From: JAFKFH01 sp017307375
GTDB taxonomy: Bacteria > Pseudomonadota > Alphaproteobacteria > Ferrovibrionales > Ferrovibrionaceae
Length of the DNA: 64,000 nucleotides
NCBI GenBank assembly: GCA_965229335.1
Contig: OZ245874.1
Coordinates: 992,001-1,056,000, forward strand
Reading direction: 5' to 3'
The number at the start of each line of letters is the position of its first letter. Within the stretch, counting starts at the first letter, position 1. Positions 24,791 to 34,461 of the stretch are shown in pieces. The position numbers and the translations under genes are program-made. Under the pieces are notes generated by a model. It was given only the letters and a program-made list of their open reading frames with translations, had not been told where the DNA came from and made no database searches.

Positions 24791-26395
24791 ATGGCTGGGG
24801 CGTATCGGCGTGACTTCTTCGCGGGCGGGCGCTCGCCGGTGCTGGCCGGGCAGGCCGCGATTGCCACCTCGCATGCCCTCGCGACCGCCGCCGGCCTGGA
24901 AATCCTCGCAGCCGGCGGCAACGCGGTCGATGCGGCACTTGCAGCTGTCGCGGTGCAGGTGGTGGTCGAGCCGCATATGACCGGCATCGGCGGAGACTGC
25001 TTCGTGCTCTATGCCCCGGCCGGCAAGGCGCCGATCGCGCTGAACGGGTCGGGCCGGGCGCCGGCCGCCGCCTCGGTCGCCGCGCTGCGCGAAGCCGGGT
25101 TGGAGGGGGCCATCCCGCGGTCCAGCCCGCATGCGATCACCGTGCCGGGTGCAATCTCGGCCTGGTGCAGACTGCATCGCGACCATGGCTCGTTGCCGAT
25201 GGACCGGCTGTTCGCCCGCGCCATCGCCTATGCCGAGAACGGCTACCCGGTCGCGCCGCGCGTTGCCCAGGACTGGGCCGAGGAAGTCGCGGCGCTGCAG
25301 GCCGATGCCGGCGCGGCTGCGCTCTACCTGCCCCAGGGCCGCGCGCCGCTGGCGGGCGAGCGCCATGCCCAGCCGCTGCTGGGTCAGCGCCTGCGCGAAA
25401 TTGCGCGGGACGGGGCGGCAGCCTTCTACACCGGCCGCACGGCCGAATCGCTGGTCGGCTATCTGCGCGGTCTCGGCGGGCTGCACACCCTCGACGATTT
25501 CGCCGCCGGCCTCGACGGTGCCGACTATGCCGAGCCGATCGCGACCGCCTATCGCGGGCACGAGGTGCTGGAATGCCCGCCGAACGGCCAGGGCCTGGCT
25601 GCGCTGATGATCCTGCAGGTGCTGGAACGCTTCGACCTCGGCCCTGATCTCCCGGCCGTCGACCGCGTCCATCTGCAGGCCGAGGCGACCAAGCTGGCCT
25701 ATCACCATCGCGATGCGTTTCTTGCCGACCCCGCAGCGGCGCCCGACCTCGCCGCCCGGCTGCTGGCCCCGGCCGTCGCCGAGACGCTCGCACGCCGGAT
25801 CGACCGCGACAAGGCCATGGCGCCGGTGCTGTGGACCGAGGCCGAGCACAAGGACACCATCTATCTCTGCGCCGTCGACCGCGACGGCAATGCGATCTCG
25901 TTCATCAACTCGATCTTCTCGGCCTTCGGCTCGACCCGTGTCGATCCGGGCACCGGGATCGTGTTGCACAATCGCGGCGCCTCGTTCCGCCTGATCGAGG
26001 GGCATCCCAACGCCATCGGCCCGCGCAAGCGGCCGTTGCACACGATCATCCCGGGCATGCTGGCCAAGGGTGGGCGCATCGTCGGACCGTTCGGGGTGAT
26101 GGGCGGCCATTACCAGGCGGCGGGCCATGCCGCGCTCGTCTCCGGGCTGCTCGACCGCGGCCTCGACGTGCAGGCGGCGCTGGACGCCCCGCGCAGCTTC
26201 GCCTTCGACGGCGTGCTGGAGGTCGAGCCGACCCTGGGCGACGACGTCATCGCCGGCCTGGGCGCACGCGGCCATCAGATCAAGCGGCGCACAAGCCCGA
26301 TCGGCGGCGGTCAGGCGATCCTGATCGATCACGACCGCGGTGTCCTGATCGCCGGCTCGGACCCGCGCAAGGACGGCGGCGCCGCGGGCTTCTGA
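24791..26395 (+). CDS. Gamma-glutamyltransferase family protein (2)
   Basis: 534 residues, YwrD-like branch. Blocks: AAIATSHALATAAGLEILAAGGNAVDAALAAVAVQVVVEPHMTGIGGDCF, the nucleophile region HKDTIYLCAVDRDGNAISFINSIFSAFGST (Thr of DTI), GTGIVLHNRGASF, PRKRPLHTIIPGML, and FGVMGGHYQAAGHAALVSGLLD. No signal peptide. ATG 24791 is preceded by an AGGTGG Shine-Dalgarno 5 nt away, favouring it over the in-frame GTG at 24782. With the LysR gene, the alanine-dehydrogenase-like gene and the first transferase gene it makes a compact unit likely to process gamma-glutamyl or related amide compounds. Confidence 0.9.
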   Translation: MAGAYRRDFFAGGRSPVLAGQAAIATSHALATAAGLEILAAGGNAVDAALAAVAVQVVVEPHMTGIGGDCFVLYAPAGKAPIALNGSGRAPAAASVAALREAGLEGAIPRSSPHAITVPGAISAWCRLHRDHGSLPMDRLFARAIAYAENGYPVAPRVAQDWAEEVAALQADAGAAALYLPQGRAPLAGERHAQPLLGQRLREIARDGAAAFYTGRTAESLVGYLRGLGGLHTLDDFAAGLDGADYAEPIATAYRGHEVLECPPNGQGLAALMILQVLERFDLGPDLPAVDRVHLQAEATKLAYHHRDAFLADPAAAPDLAARLLAPAVAETLARRIDRDKAMAPVLWTEAEHKDTIYLCAVDRDGNAISFINSIFSAFGSTRVDPGTGIVLHNRGASFRLIEGHPNAIGPRKRPLHTIIPGMLAKGGRIVGPFGVMGGHYQAAGHAALVSGLLDRGLDVQAALDAPRSFAFDGVLEVEPTLGDDVIAGLGARGHQIKRRTSPIGGGQAILIDHDRGVLIAGSDPRKDGGAAGF

Positions 26396-26428
26396 CAGGC
26401 GCCCGACGTCCGAAGGCCGAGGCCGCGG

Positions 26429-27862
26429 CTACCGGGCCGTCGAGACGTAGGGCACGAAGCTGCGCTCGTTCGGTTCGACCGTGATGCGATGGCCGAAGGC
26501 GGGGAAGGCACGCTGCTGACAGTCGGTGCGCTCGCAGATGCGGCAATTGACCCCGATCGGCACCGGCGCTTCCTCGTCGGCGAGGTCCAGGCCCGCGGCA
26601 TAGACCAGCTCGGCCGCGTATTCGGCCTCGCAGCCCAGCCCGATGGCGAAGGCGCGCGTCGGCCGGCGATAGGCGCCGCCCGGCTTGGTCGTCGTGCGTG
26701 CCATGCAGACATACTTGACGCCATCGGGCATGCGCGCCAGCTGGACCAGGATCTTGCCGGGCTGGGCGAAGGCCTCGTGTACGTTCCACAACGGGCAGGC
26801 CCCGCCGAACCGGGCGAAGTGGAAGCGCGTCGCCGAATGCCGCTTGGTGATGTTGCCGGCCATGTCGACGCGGAAGAAATAGAACGGGATGCCGCGCGCA
26901 TTCGGCCGCTGCAGCGTCGACAGCCGGTGGCAGACCTGCTCGAACGACGCGCCGAAGCGCCGCTGCAGCCGCTCGACGTCGTGGCGCACTGCCCGCGCAT
27001 CGCCGAGGAAAGCCCGATAGGGCAGGATCAGCGCCCCGGCGAAATAATTGGCGAGACCGACACGGCAGATGGCGCGGGCGTCGTCGGAGGTCAGCTTGGC
27101 CTCGGCCACCAGATCCTCGATCGTGTCGCGCTCGGACAGCAGGGCAATCTGGTTGGCCAGGTGGAAATTGCGGCTCGACGCCGACAGCTGCGACGACAGG
27201 AACAGCGTGCCCGAGGCGGCGTCGAAGCGGCGCATCGCCGCGTCCTCGACGTCGTCGGGCACGATGCGCACCCGCACGTCGTGGCGCTGCTTCAGGTAGC
27301 CGATCAGGTCCGCCTGCATCTCGCCGATGTGGAAATCGCCGCGCAGGGTGTAGCGCTCGGCCGCTTCGTCGAGCCGGTCGATGTAGTTGTTCTTGTAGTG
27401 GAAATAGTCGCGAACTTCCTCATAGGGAAACTGCGCGCCGTCGCCCATTTCGGCGCCGGGCTGCGCCTCGAAGGTCTCGGCGAAGGATTGGAACCTTTCG
27501 CCCAGCTTCTGATAGGCTTGATGCAGGCTCAGGACGCTGCGGGCGAAAGCGGGCGAGGCCGCGACGACATTGCGCAGCTCGGCCAGATTCAGCGGCGCGC
27601 CGGCGAACAGCGGGTCGGCCATCGCCTCGCGCAGGTCGGCGGTCAGACGGGCCTCGTCGTCCTCGGCAAAGGTCGCCAGGTCGACTTCGAGGATCTGGAC
27701 GACCTTGAGCAGGACGGGCAAGGTCAGCGGGCGCTGGTTGTTCTCGATCTGGTTCAGGTAGCTCGGCGACAGGCCCAGCCCTTGCGCCAGGGCCGCCTGG
27801 GTCTGGCCGCGCTGTTCGCGCAGCCGGCGCAGCTTGTGTCCGAGAAAGATCTTTTTCTGCAT
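26429..27862 (-). CDS. ScfR-family (PccR-like) short-chain fatty acyl-CoA-responsive regulator
   Basis: 477 residues. N-terminal XRE-type HTH (about 5-60: KLRRLREQRGQTQAALAQGLGLSPSYLNQIENNQRPL), a central IrrE/DUF955-like region, and a C-terminal DUF2083-type domain with TKPGGAYRRPTRAFAIGLGC and the cysteine cluster VNCRICERTDCQQRAFPAF. This layout is that of ScfR regulators, which sense short-chain acyl-CoAs; PccR of Rhodobacter sphaeroides controls propionyl-CoA carboxylase. Here the gene is divergent from pccB, which supports a PccR role. ATG 27862 is preferred; a TTG at 27877 is an alternative. A candidate binding site overlaps the start codon, suggesting autoregulation. Confidence 0.9.
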   Translation of the reverse strand: MQKKIFLGHKLRRLREQRGQTQAALAQGLGLSPSYLNQIENNQRPLTLPVLLKVVQILEVDLATFAEDDEARLTADLREAMADPLFAGAPLNLAELRNVVAASPAFARSVLSLHQAYQKLGERFQSFAETFEAQPGAEMGDGAQFPYEEVRDYFHYKNNYIDRLDEAAERYTLRGDFHIGEMQADLIGYLKQRHDVRVRIVPDDVEDAAMRRFDAASGTLFLSSQLSASSRNFHLANQIALLSERDTIEDLVAEAKLTSDDARAICRVGLANYFAGALILPYRAFLGDARAVRHDVERLQRRFGASFEQVCHRLSTLQRPNARGIPFYFFRVDMAGNITKRHSATRFHFARFGGACPLWNVHEAFAQPGKILVQLARMPDGVKYVCMARTTTKPGGAYRRPTRAFAIGLGCEAEYAAELVYAAGLDLADEEAPVPIGVNCRICERTDCQQRAFPAFGHRITVEPNERSFVPYVSTAR

Positions 27863-27879
27863 TCGCAAGATTCGCAAAT
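27861..27879. promoter_or_regulatory. Candidate ScfR/PccR operator A
   Basis: ATTCGCAAGATTCGCAAAT: two TTCGCAA units with a 9-bp period, covering the start of the regulator gene. The reverse complement of site B (27944-27961) is nearly the same, ATTCGCAACATTTGCAAT. The TTTGCAAA-like core resembles the motif reported for PccR, though the unit spacing here is shorter than the one I recall for that protein. Confidence 0.5.
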
Positions 27880-27943
27880 CGGCGTAAACGTCAGCAAATC
27901 CGTTCGCTGTCTCGCATCATTCTAGCATATTGCAGGTTGTCGT

Positions 27944-27961
27944 ATTGCAAATGTTGCGAAT
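27944..27961. promoter_or_regulatory. Candidate ScfR/PccR operator B
   Basis: ATTGCAAATGTTGCGAAT, an inverted copy of operator A with the same 9-bp period, 33 bp upstream of the pccB ATG. The two sites are placed to control the divergent regulator and pccB promoters. Confidence 0.5.
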
Positions 27962-27993
27962 AAAGTGCGCCATCGACCCCTAGGGAGCAGGGC

Positions 27994-29526
27994 ATGCAGG
28001 ATATCATCCGTCAGTTGGAAGAAAAACGCGCCAAGGCGCGGCTTGGCGGCGGCGAGCGCCGGATCGCGGCGCAGCATGCCAAGGGCAAGCTGACGGCGCG
28101 CGAGCGTCTGAGCCTTTTGCTCGACGAAGGCTCGTTCGAAGAGTGGGACATGTTCGTCGAACATGACTGCACCGACTTCGGCATGGATGCCCAGAAGGTC
28201 CCGGGCGACGGCGTCGTCACCGGCTACGGCACCATCAACGGCCGGCTGGTCTTCGTCTTCAGCCAGGATTTCACCGTGTTCGGCGGCGCCCTGTCGGCCG
28301 CCCATGCCGGGAAGATCTGCAAGATCATGGACAAGGCGATCCAGGTCGGCGCGCCGGTGATCGGCCTGAACGATTCCGGCGGCGCCCGCATCCAGGAAGG
28401 TGTCGACAGCCTGGCGGGCTATGCCGAGGTGTTCCAGCGCAACGTGCTGGCATCCGGCGTGGTGCCGCAAATCTCGGTGATCATGGGCCCCTGCGCCGGC
28501 GGCGCGGTCTACAGCCCGGCGATGACCGACTTCATCTTCATGGTGAAGGATTCGTCCTACATGTTCGTCACCGGGCCCGACGTGGTCAAGACGGTGACGC
28601 AGGAGATCGTGACCCAGGAACAGCTGGGCGGCGCGATCACCCACACGACCAAGTCGTCGGTGGCCGATCTCGCCTTCGAGAACGACGTCGAGACCATCTC
28701 CCAGGTCCGGCGCCTGATGGATTTTCTGCCGCTGTCAAACCGCGAGCCGGTGCCGGTGCGCGAGACGACGGACCCGGCCGACCGCAAGGAAATGTCGCTC
28801 GACACCCTCGTTCCGCCGAACCCGAACAAGCCCTACGACATGAAGGAGCTGATCGAGAAGGTCATCGACGACGGCGACTTCTTCGAGATCCAGCCGGCCT
28901 ACGCGAAGAACATCATCACCGGTTTCGCCCGCATGGAAGGCCGCACCGTCGGCATCGTCGCCAACCAGCCGATGGTGCTGGCCGGCTGCCTCGACATCGA
29001 TTCCTCGCGCAAGGCGGCGCGCTTCGTGCGGTTCTGCGACTGCTTCAACATCCCGATCGTCACCTTCGTCGACGTGCCGGGTTTCCTGCCGGGCACCCAG
29101 CAGGAATATGGCGGCATCATCAAGCACGGCGCCAAGCTTCTGTTCGCCTATGCCGAGGCGACGGTGCCGAAGGTCACCGTCATCACCCGCAAGGCCTATG
29201 GCGGCGCCTATGACGTCATGGCGTCGAAGCATCTGCGCGGCGACCTGAACTATGCCTGGCCGTCAGCCGAGATCGCGGTGATGGGCCCGAAGGGCGCCGT
29301 CGAGATCATCTTCCGCGCCGAGATGGACGATCCGAAGAAGATCGAGGCCCGGGCCGAGGAATACCGCCAGAAGTTCGCCAATCCGTTCGTCGCCGGCCAT
29401 CGCGGCTTCATCGACGACGTGATCCGCCCGCACAACACCAGGCTGCGCATCTGCCGGTCGCTTGCCATGCTGCGCGACAAGCAGCTGAGCAACCCGTGGA
29501 AGAAGCACGACAACATTCCGCTCTGA
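27994..29526 (+). CDS. pccB: Propionyl-CoA carboxylase, carboxyltransferase (beta) subunit
   Basis: Transfers the carboxyl group from carboxybiotin to propionyl-CoA, giving methylmalonyl-CoA. 510 residues, normal for PccB. Blocks: LTARERLSLLLDEGSFEEWD, QDFTVFGGALSAAHAGKICKIMDKA, GLNDSGGARIQEGVDSLAGYAEVFQRNV, MGPCAGGAVYSPAMTDFIFMV and, in the C-terminal half, FVDVPGFLPGTQQEYGGIIKHGAKLLFAYAEATVPKVTVITRKAYGGAYDVM. A GGGAG Shine-Dalgarno precedes the ATG. First gene of pccB-pccA-carbonic anhydrase-mcm, divergent from its probable ScfR regulator. Confidence 0.96.
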   Translation: MQDIIRQLEEKRAKARLGGGERRIAAQHAKGKLTARERLSLLLDEGSFEEWDMFVEHDCTDFGMDAQKVPGDGVVTGYGTINGRLVFVFSQDFTVFGGALSAAHAGKICKIMDKAIQVGAPVIGLNDSGGARIQEGVDSLAGYAEVFQRNVLASGVVPQISVIMGPCAGGAVYSPAMTDFIFMVKDSSYMFVTGPDVVKTVTQEIVTQEQLGGAITHTTKSSVADLAFENDVETISQVRRLMDFLPLSNREPVPVRETTDPADRKEMSLDTLVPPNPNKPYDMKELIEKVIDDGDFFEIQPAYAKNIITGFARMEGRTVGIVANQPMVLAGCLDIDSSRKAARFVRFCDCFNIPIVTFVDVPGFLPGTQQEYGGIIKHGAKLLFAYAEATVPKVTVITRKAYGGAYDVMASKHLRGDLNYAWPSAEIAVMGPKGAVEIIFRAEMDDPKKIEARAEEYRQKFANPFVAGHRGFIDDVIRPHNTRLRICRSLAMLRDKQLSNPWKKHDNIPL

Positions 29527-29538
29527 GGGCAGACACTG

Positions 29539-31626
<2,088 letters not shown>

Positions 31627-31628
31627 GC

Positions 31629-32261
31629 ATGACGGCGCCTGACATCAACGACCTTCTCGCCCGCAACGCCGCCTGGGCGCGGAAGGTCGAGGAGAGCAGC
31701 CCCGGCTTCTTCAAGGGGCTGGCGGCTCAGCAGGCGCCGAAATACCTGTGGATCGGCTGCGCCGACAGCCGGGTCCCGGCCAACGAGGTCGTCGGCCTGG
31801 CGCCGGGCGAGTTGTTCGTCCATCGCAATGTGGCGAACCTCGTCCAGCTTGCCGATCTGAACTGCCTCAGCGTGGTGCAGTTCGCGGTCGACCGGCTGCA
31901 GATCGAGCATATCCTGGTCTGTGGCCATTACGGCTGCTCGGGCGTGCGCGCCGCCCTGACGGGCGACCGCATCGGCCTGGCCGAGCACTGGATCCGGCCG
32001 GTGCGCGACACCATGGACGACTATCGCGACGAACTGGCGGCGCTGCCCGACGACGATGCCCGCGCCGACCGGCTGTGCGAACTGAACGTGCTGCGCCAGA
32101 CCCGCAACCTGATCCATACTCAGACGATCCAGGATGCCTGGGCACGCGGACAGGCGCTGAGCCTGCATCCGGTGATCTACGGCCTCAAGGATGGCCGTCT
32201 GCGCGAACTGACCCAGCCGATCACGGCCGACAACCAGAATGTGATCCTGCCGAAAGGATAA
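31629..32261 (+). CDS. Beta-class carbonic anhydrase
   Basis: Interconverts CO2 and bicarbonate. 210 residues with all beta-class zinc and catalytic residues: C44-x-D46-x-R48 (WIGCADSRVP), H100 and C103 (CGHYGCSG), plus FVHRNVAN. The pccA stop overlaps an in-frame GTG at 31623 (GTGA), so that GTG may be the coupled start; ATG 31629 is the conservative choice. Its place between pccA and the methylmalonyl-CoA mutase gene suggests that it supplies bicarbonate to the carboxylase. Confidence 0.93.
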   Translation: MTAPDINDLLARNAAWARKVEESSPGFFKGLAAQQAPKYLWIGCADSRVPANEVVGLAPGELFVHRNVANLVQLADLNCLSVVQFAVDRLQIEHILVCGHYGCSGVRAALTGDRIGLAEHWIRPVRDTMDDYRDELAALPDDDARADRLCELNVLRQTRNLIHTQTIQDAWARGQALSLHPVIYGLKDGRLRELTQPITADNQNVILPKG

Positions 32262-32265
32262 GACC

Positions 32266-34407
32266 ATGGCCAAACCCACGATCGCCGACTGGCAGAAGCT
32301 GGCGCAGAAGGAACTGGGCGAACAGCCCCTGTCGTCGCTCGACTGGACGACGCCCGAGGGGATCGTGGTCAAGCCGCTCTACACCGCCGAGGATGTCGCC
32401 GGCATCGAGGGGGTGAACGACCTGCCGGGCTTTGCGCCGTTCACCCGCGGCGTCAGGGCGACGATGTATGCCAATCGCCCCTGGACGATCCGCCAGTACG
32501 CCGGTTTCTCGACCGCCGAGGAATCGAACGCCTTCTATCGCAAGAACCTCGCGGCCGGGCAGATGGGCCTGTCGGTCGCCTTCGACCTGGCGACCCATCG
32601 CGGCTACGATTCCGATCACCCGCGCGTCGTCGGCGATGTCGGCAAGGCCGGGGTCGCGATCGATTCTGTCGAGGACATGAAGATCCTGTTCGACGGCATC
32701 CCGCTCGACAAGATGAGCGTGTCGATGACGATGAACGGCGCGGTGCTGCCCGTGCTCGCTTCTTTCATCGTCGCCGCCGAGGAGCAGGGCGTCGACCAGT
32801 CCAAGCTGTCGGGGACCATCCAGAACGACATCCTCAAGGAGTTCATGGTCCGCAACACCTACATCTACCCGCCTGGCCCCTCGATGCGGATCGTGGCCGA
32901 CATCATCGGCTATACCGCGACCAAGATGCCGAAGTTCAATTCGATCTCGATTTCCGGCTACCACATGCAGGAAGCCGGGGCGACGCAGGTCCAGGAACTG
33001 GCCTTCACGCTGGCCGACGGCCTCGAATACGTCCGCGCCGCGCTGGCACGCGGCCTCGATGTCGACGCCTTCGCCGGACGGCTGTCGTTCTTCTTTGCGA
33101 TCGGCATGAATTTCTTCATGGAGATCGCCAAGCTGCGCGCCGCGCGCCTGTTGTGGGCGCGCATCATGTCGCAGTTCAATCCGAAGAAGCCGTCCAGCCT
33201 GATGCTGCGCACCCATTGCCAGACCTCGGGCGTCAGCCTGACCGAACAGGACCCCTACAACAACGTCGTGCGCACCGCGGTCGAGGCGATGGCCGCCGTG
33301 CTCGGCGGTACCCAGTCGCTGCACACCAACGCGCTGGACGAGGCGATCGCGCTGCCCACCGAATTCTCGGCCCGGATCGCGCGCAATACCCAGCTGATCA
33401 TCGCCGAGGAAACCGGCATTCCGCATGTCGTCGATCCGCTGGGCGGCAGCTATTACGTCGAGGCACTGACCAATCAGCTGGCCGAGCAGGCCTGGGCGCT
33501 GATCGAGGAGGTCGAGGCACTCGGCGGCATGACCAAGGCCGTCGAATCCGGCATGCCCAAGCTGAAGATCGAGGAGGCGGCGGCCCGTCGCCAGGCCCGC
33601 ATCGACCGGGGCGAAGAGGTCGTCGTCGGCGTCAACAAGTATCGTCCGGCGACCGACGAGAAGCCCGAGACGATGGACATCGACAATGCCCGGGTGCGCG
33701 AGGCGCAGGTCGCCCGCCTGGCCAAGGTGCGCGCCACCCGCGACCCGCAGGCCTGCCAGGCGGCGATCGACGCGCTGGAAGCCGGTGCGCGCGGCGATGC
33801 CAATCTGCTCGAGCTCTGCGTTGCCGCGGCGCGGGCGCGCGCTTCGGTCGGCGAGATGTCGGATGCGATGGAACGCGCCTTCACCCGCCACCAGGCGGTG
33901 ATCCGCTCGATCGCCGGCGTCTACGGCTCGGCCTATGACGGCGACGAAGGCTTTGCCCGCATCCAGCAGGAGATCGCCGATTTCGCGCGCGAGGAAGGCC
34001 GCCGGCCCCGCCTGCTGGTCGTCAAGCTCGGCCAGGACGGCCACGATCGCGGCGCCAAGGTGATCGCCACCGCCTTTGCCGATATCGGCTTCGACGTCGA
34101 TATCGGGCCGCTGTTCCAGACGCCCGAGGAAGCCGCGCGCGACGCCATCGAGAACGACGTCCATGTCGTCGGCGTCTCGAGCCAGGCGGCCGGCCACAAG
34201 ACACTGGTGCCCGCCCTGATCGACGCGCTCAAGGCGCAGGGCGCGTCCGACGTGCTGGTGGTCTGCGGCGGCGTCATCCCGCCGCAGGACTATTCCTTCC
34301 TCGAAGCTGCCGGCACCGCGGCGATCTTCGGCCCGGGCACCAACATCCCCGAGGCCGCCGCGCGGATCATCGCGCTGATCAAGAACCAGAAGAAGAAGGC
34401 CGCATAG
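32266..34407 (+). CDS. Methylmalonyl-CoA mutase
   Basis: 713-residue single-chain enzyme, the normal length of the alpha-type subunit (scpA/mcmA/bhbA type). It rearranges (R)-methylmalonyl-CoA to succinyl-CoA with adenosylcobalamin. N-terminal TIM barrel motifs: RPWTIRQYAGFSTAEESNAFYRKNLAAGQMGLSVAFDLATHRGYDSD, MNGAVLPVLASFIVAAEEQG, and RTHCQTSGVSLTEQDPYNNVVRTAVEAMAAVLGGTQSLHTNA. The C-terminal B12-binding domain has the base-off motif GQDGHDRGAKVIATAFADIGFDVD. It is 4 bp after the carbonic anhydrase gene. Neither an epimerase nor a MeaB chaperone gene is in the window. Confidence 0.97.
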   Translation: MAKPTIADWQKLAQKELGEQPLSSLDWTTPEGIVVKPLYTAEDVAGIEGVNDLPGFAPFTRGVRATMYANRPWTIRQYAGFSTAEESNAFYRKNLAAGQMGLSVAFDLATHRGYDSDHPRVVGDVGKAGVAIDSVEDMKILFDGIPLDKMSVSMTMNGAVLPVLASFIVAAEEQGVDQSKLSGTIQNDILKEFMVRNTYIYPPGPSMRIVADIIGYTATKMPKFNSISISGYHMQEAGATQVQELAFTLADGLEYVRAALARGLDVDAFAGRLSFFFAIGMNFFMEIAKLRAARLLWARIMSQFNPKKPSSLMLRTHCQTSGVSLTEQDPYNNVVRTAVEAMAAVLGGTQSLHTNALDEAIALPTEFSARIARNTQLIIAEETGIPHVVDPLGGSYYVEALTNQLAEQAWALIEEVEALGGMTKAVESGMPKLKIEEAAARRQARIDRGEEVVVGVNKYRPATDEKPETMDIDNARVREAQVARLAKVRATRDPQACQAAIDALEAGARGDANLLELCVAAARARASVGEMSDAMERAFTRHQAVIRSIAGVYGSAYDGDEGFARIQQEIADFAREEGRRPRLLVVKLGQDGHDRGAKVIATAFADIGFDVDIGPLFQTPEEAARDAIENDVHVVGVSSQAAGHKTLVPALIDALKAQGASDVLVVCGGVIPPQDYSFLEAAGTAAIFGPGTNIPEAAARIIALIKNQKKKAA

Positions 34408-34422
34408 AAGCAGCGTTGCGTA

Positions 34423-34453
34423 TGGTGTCGCCGGGCCTGGCCCGGCGACACCA
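34423..34453. terminator. Long perfect-stem hairpin between mcm and the S9 peptidase gene
   Basis: A 15-bp perfectly paired stem (TGGTGTCGCCGGGCC and its complement, single-base or CTG loop) sits between two convergent genes. It has no T-run, but position and stability suit a bidirectional or Rho-assisted terminator. Confidence 0.55.
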
Positions 34454-34461
34454 CATGCCCA

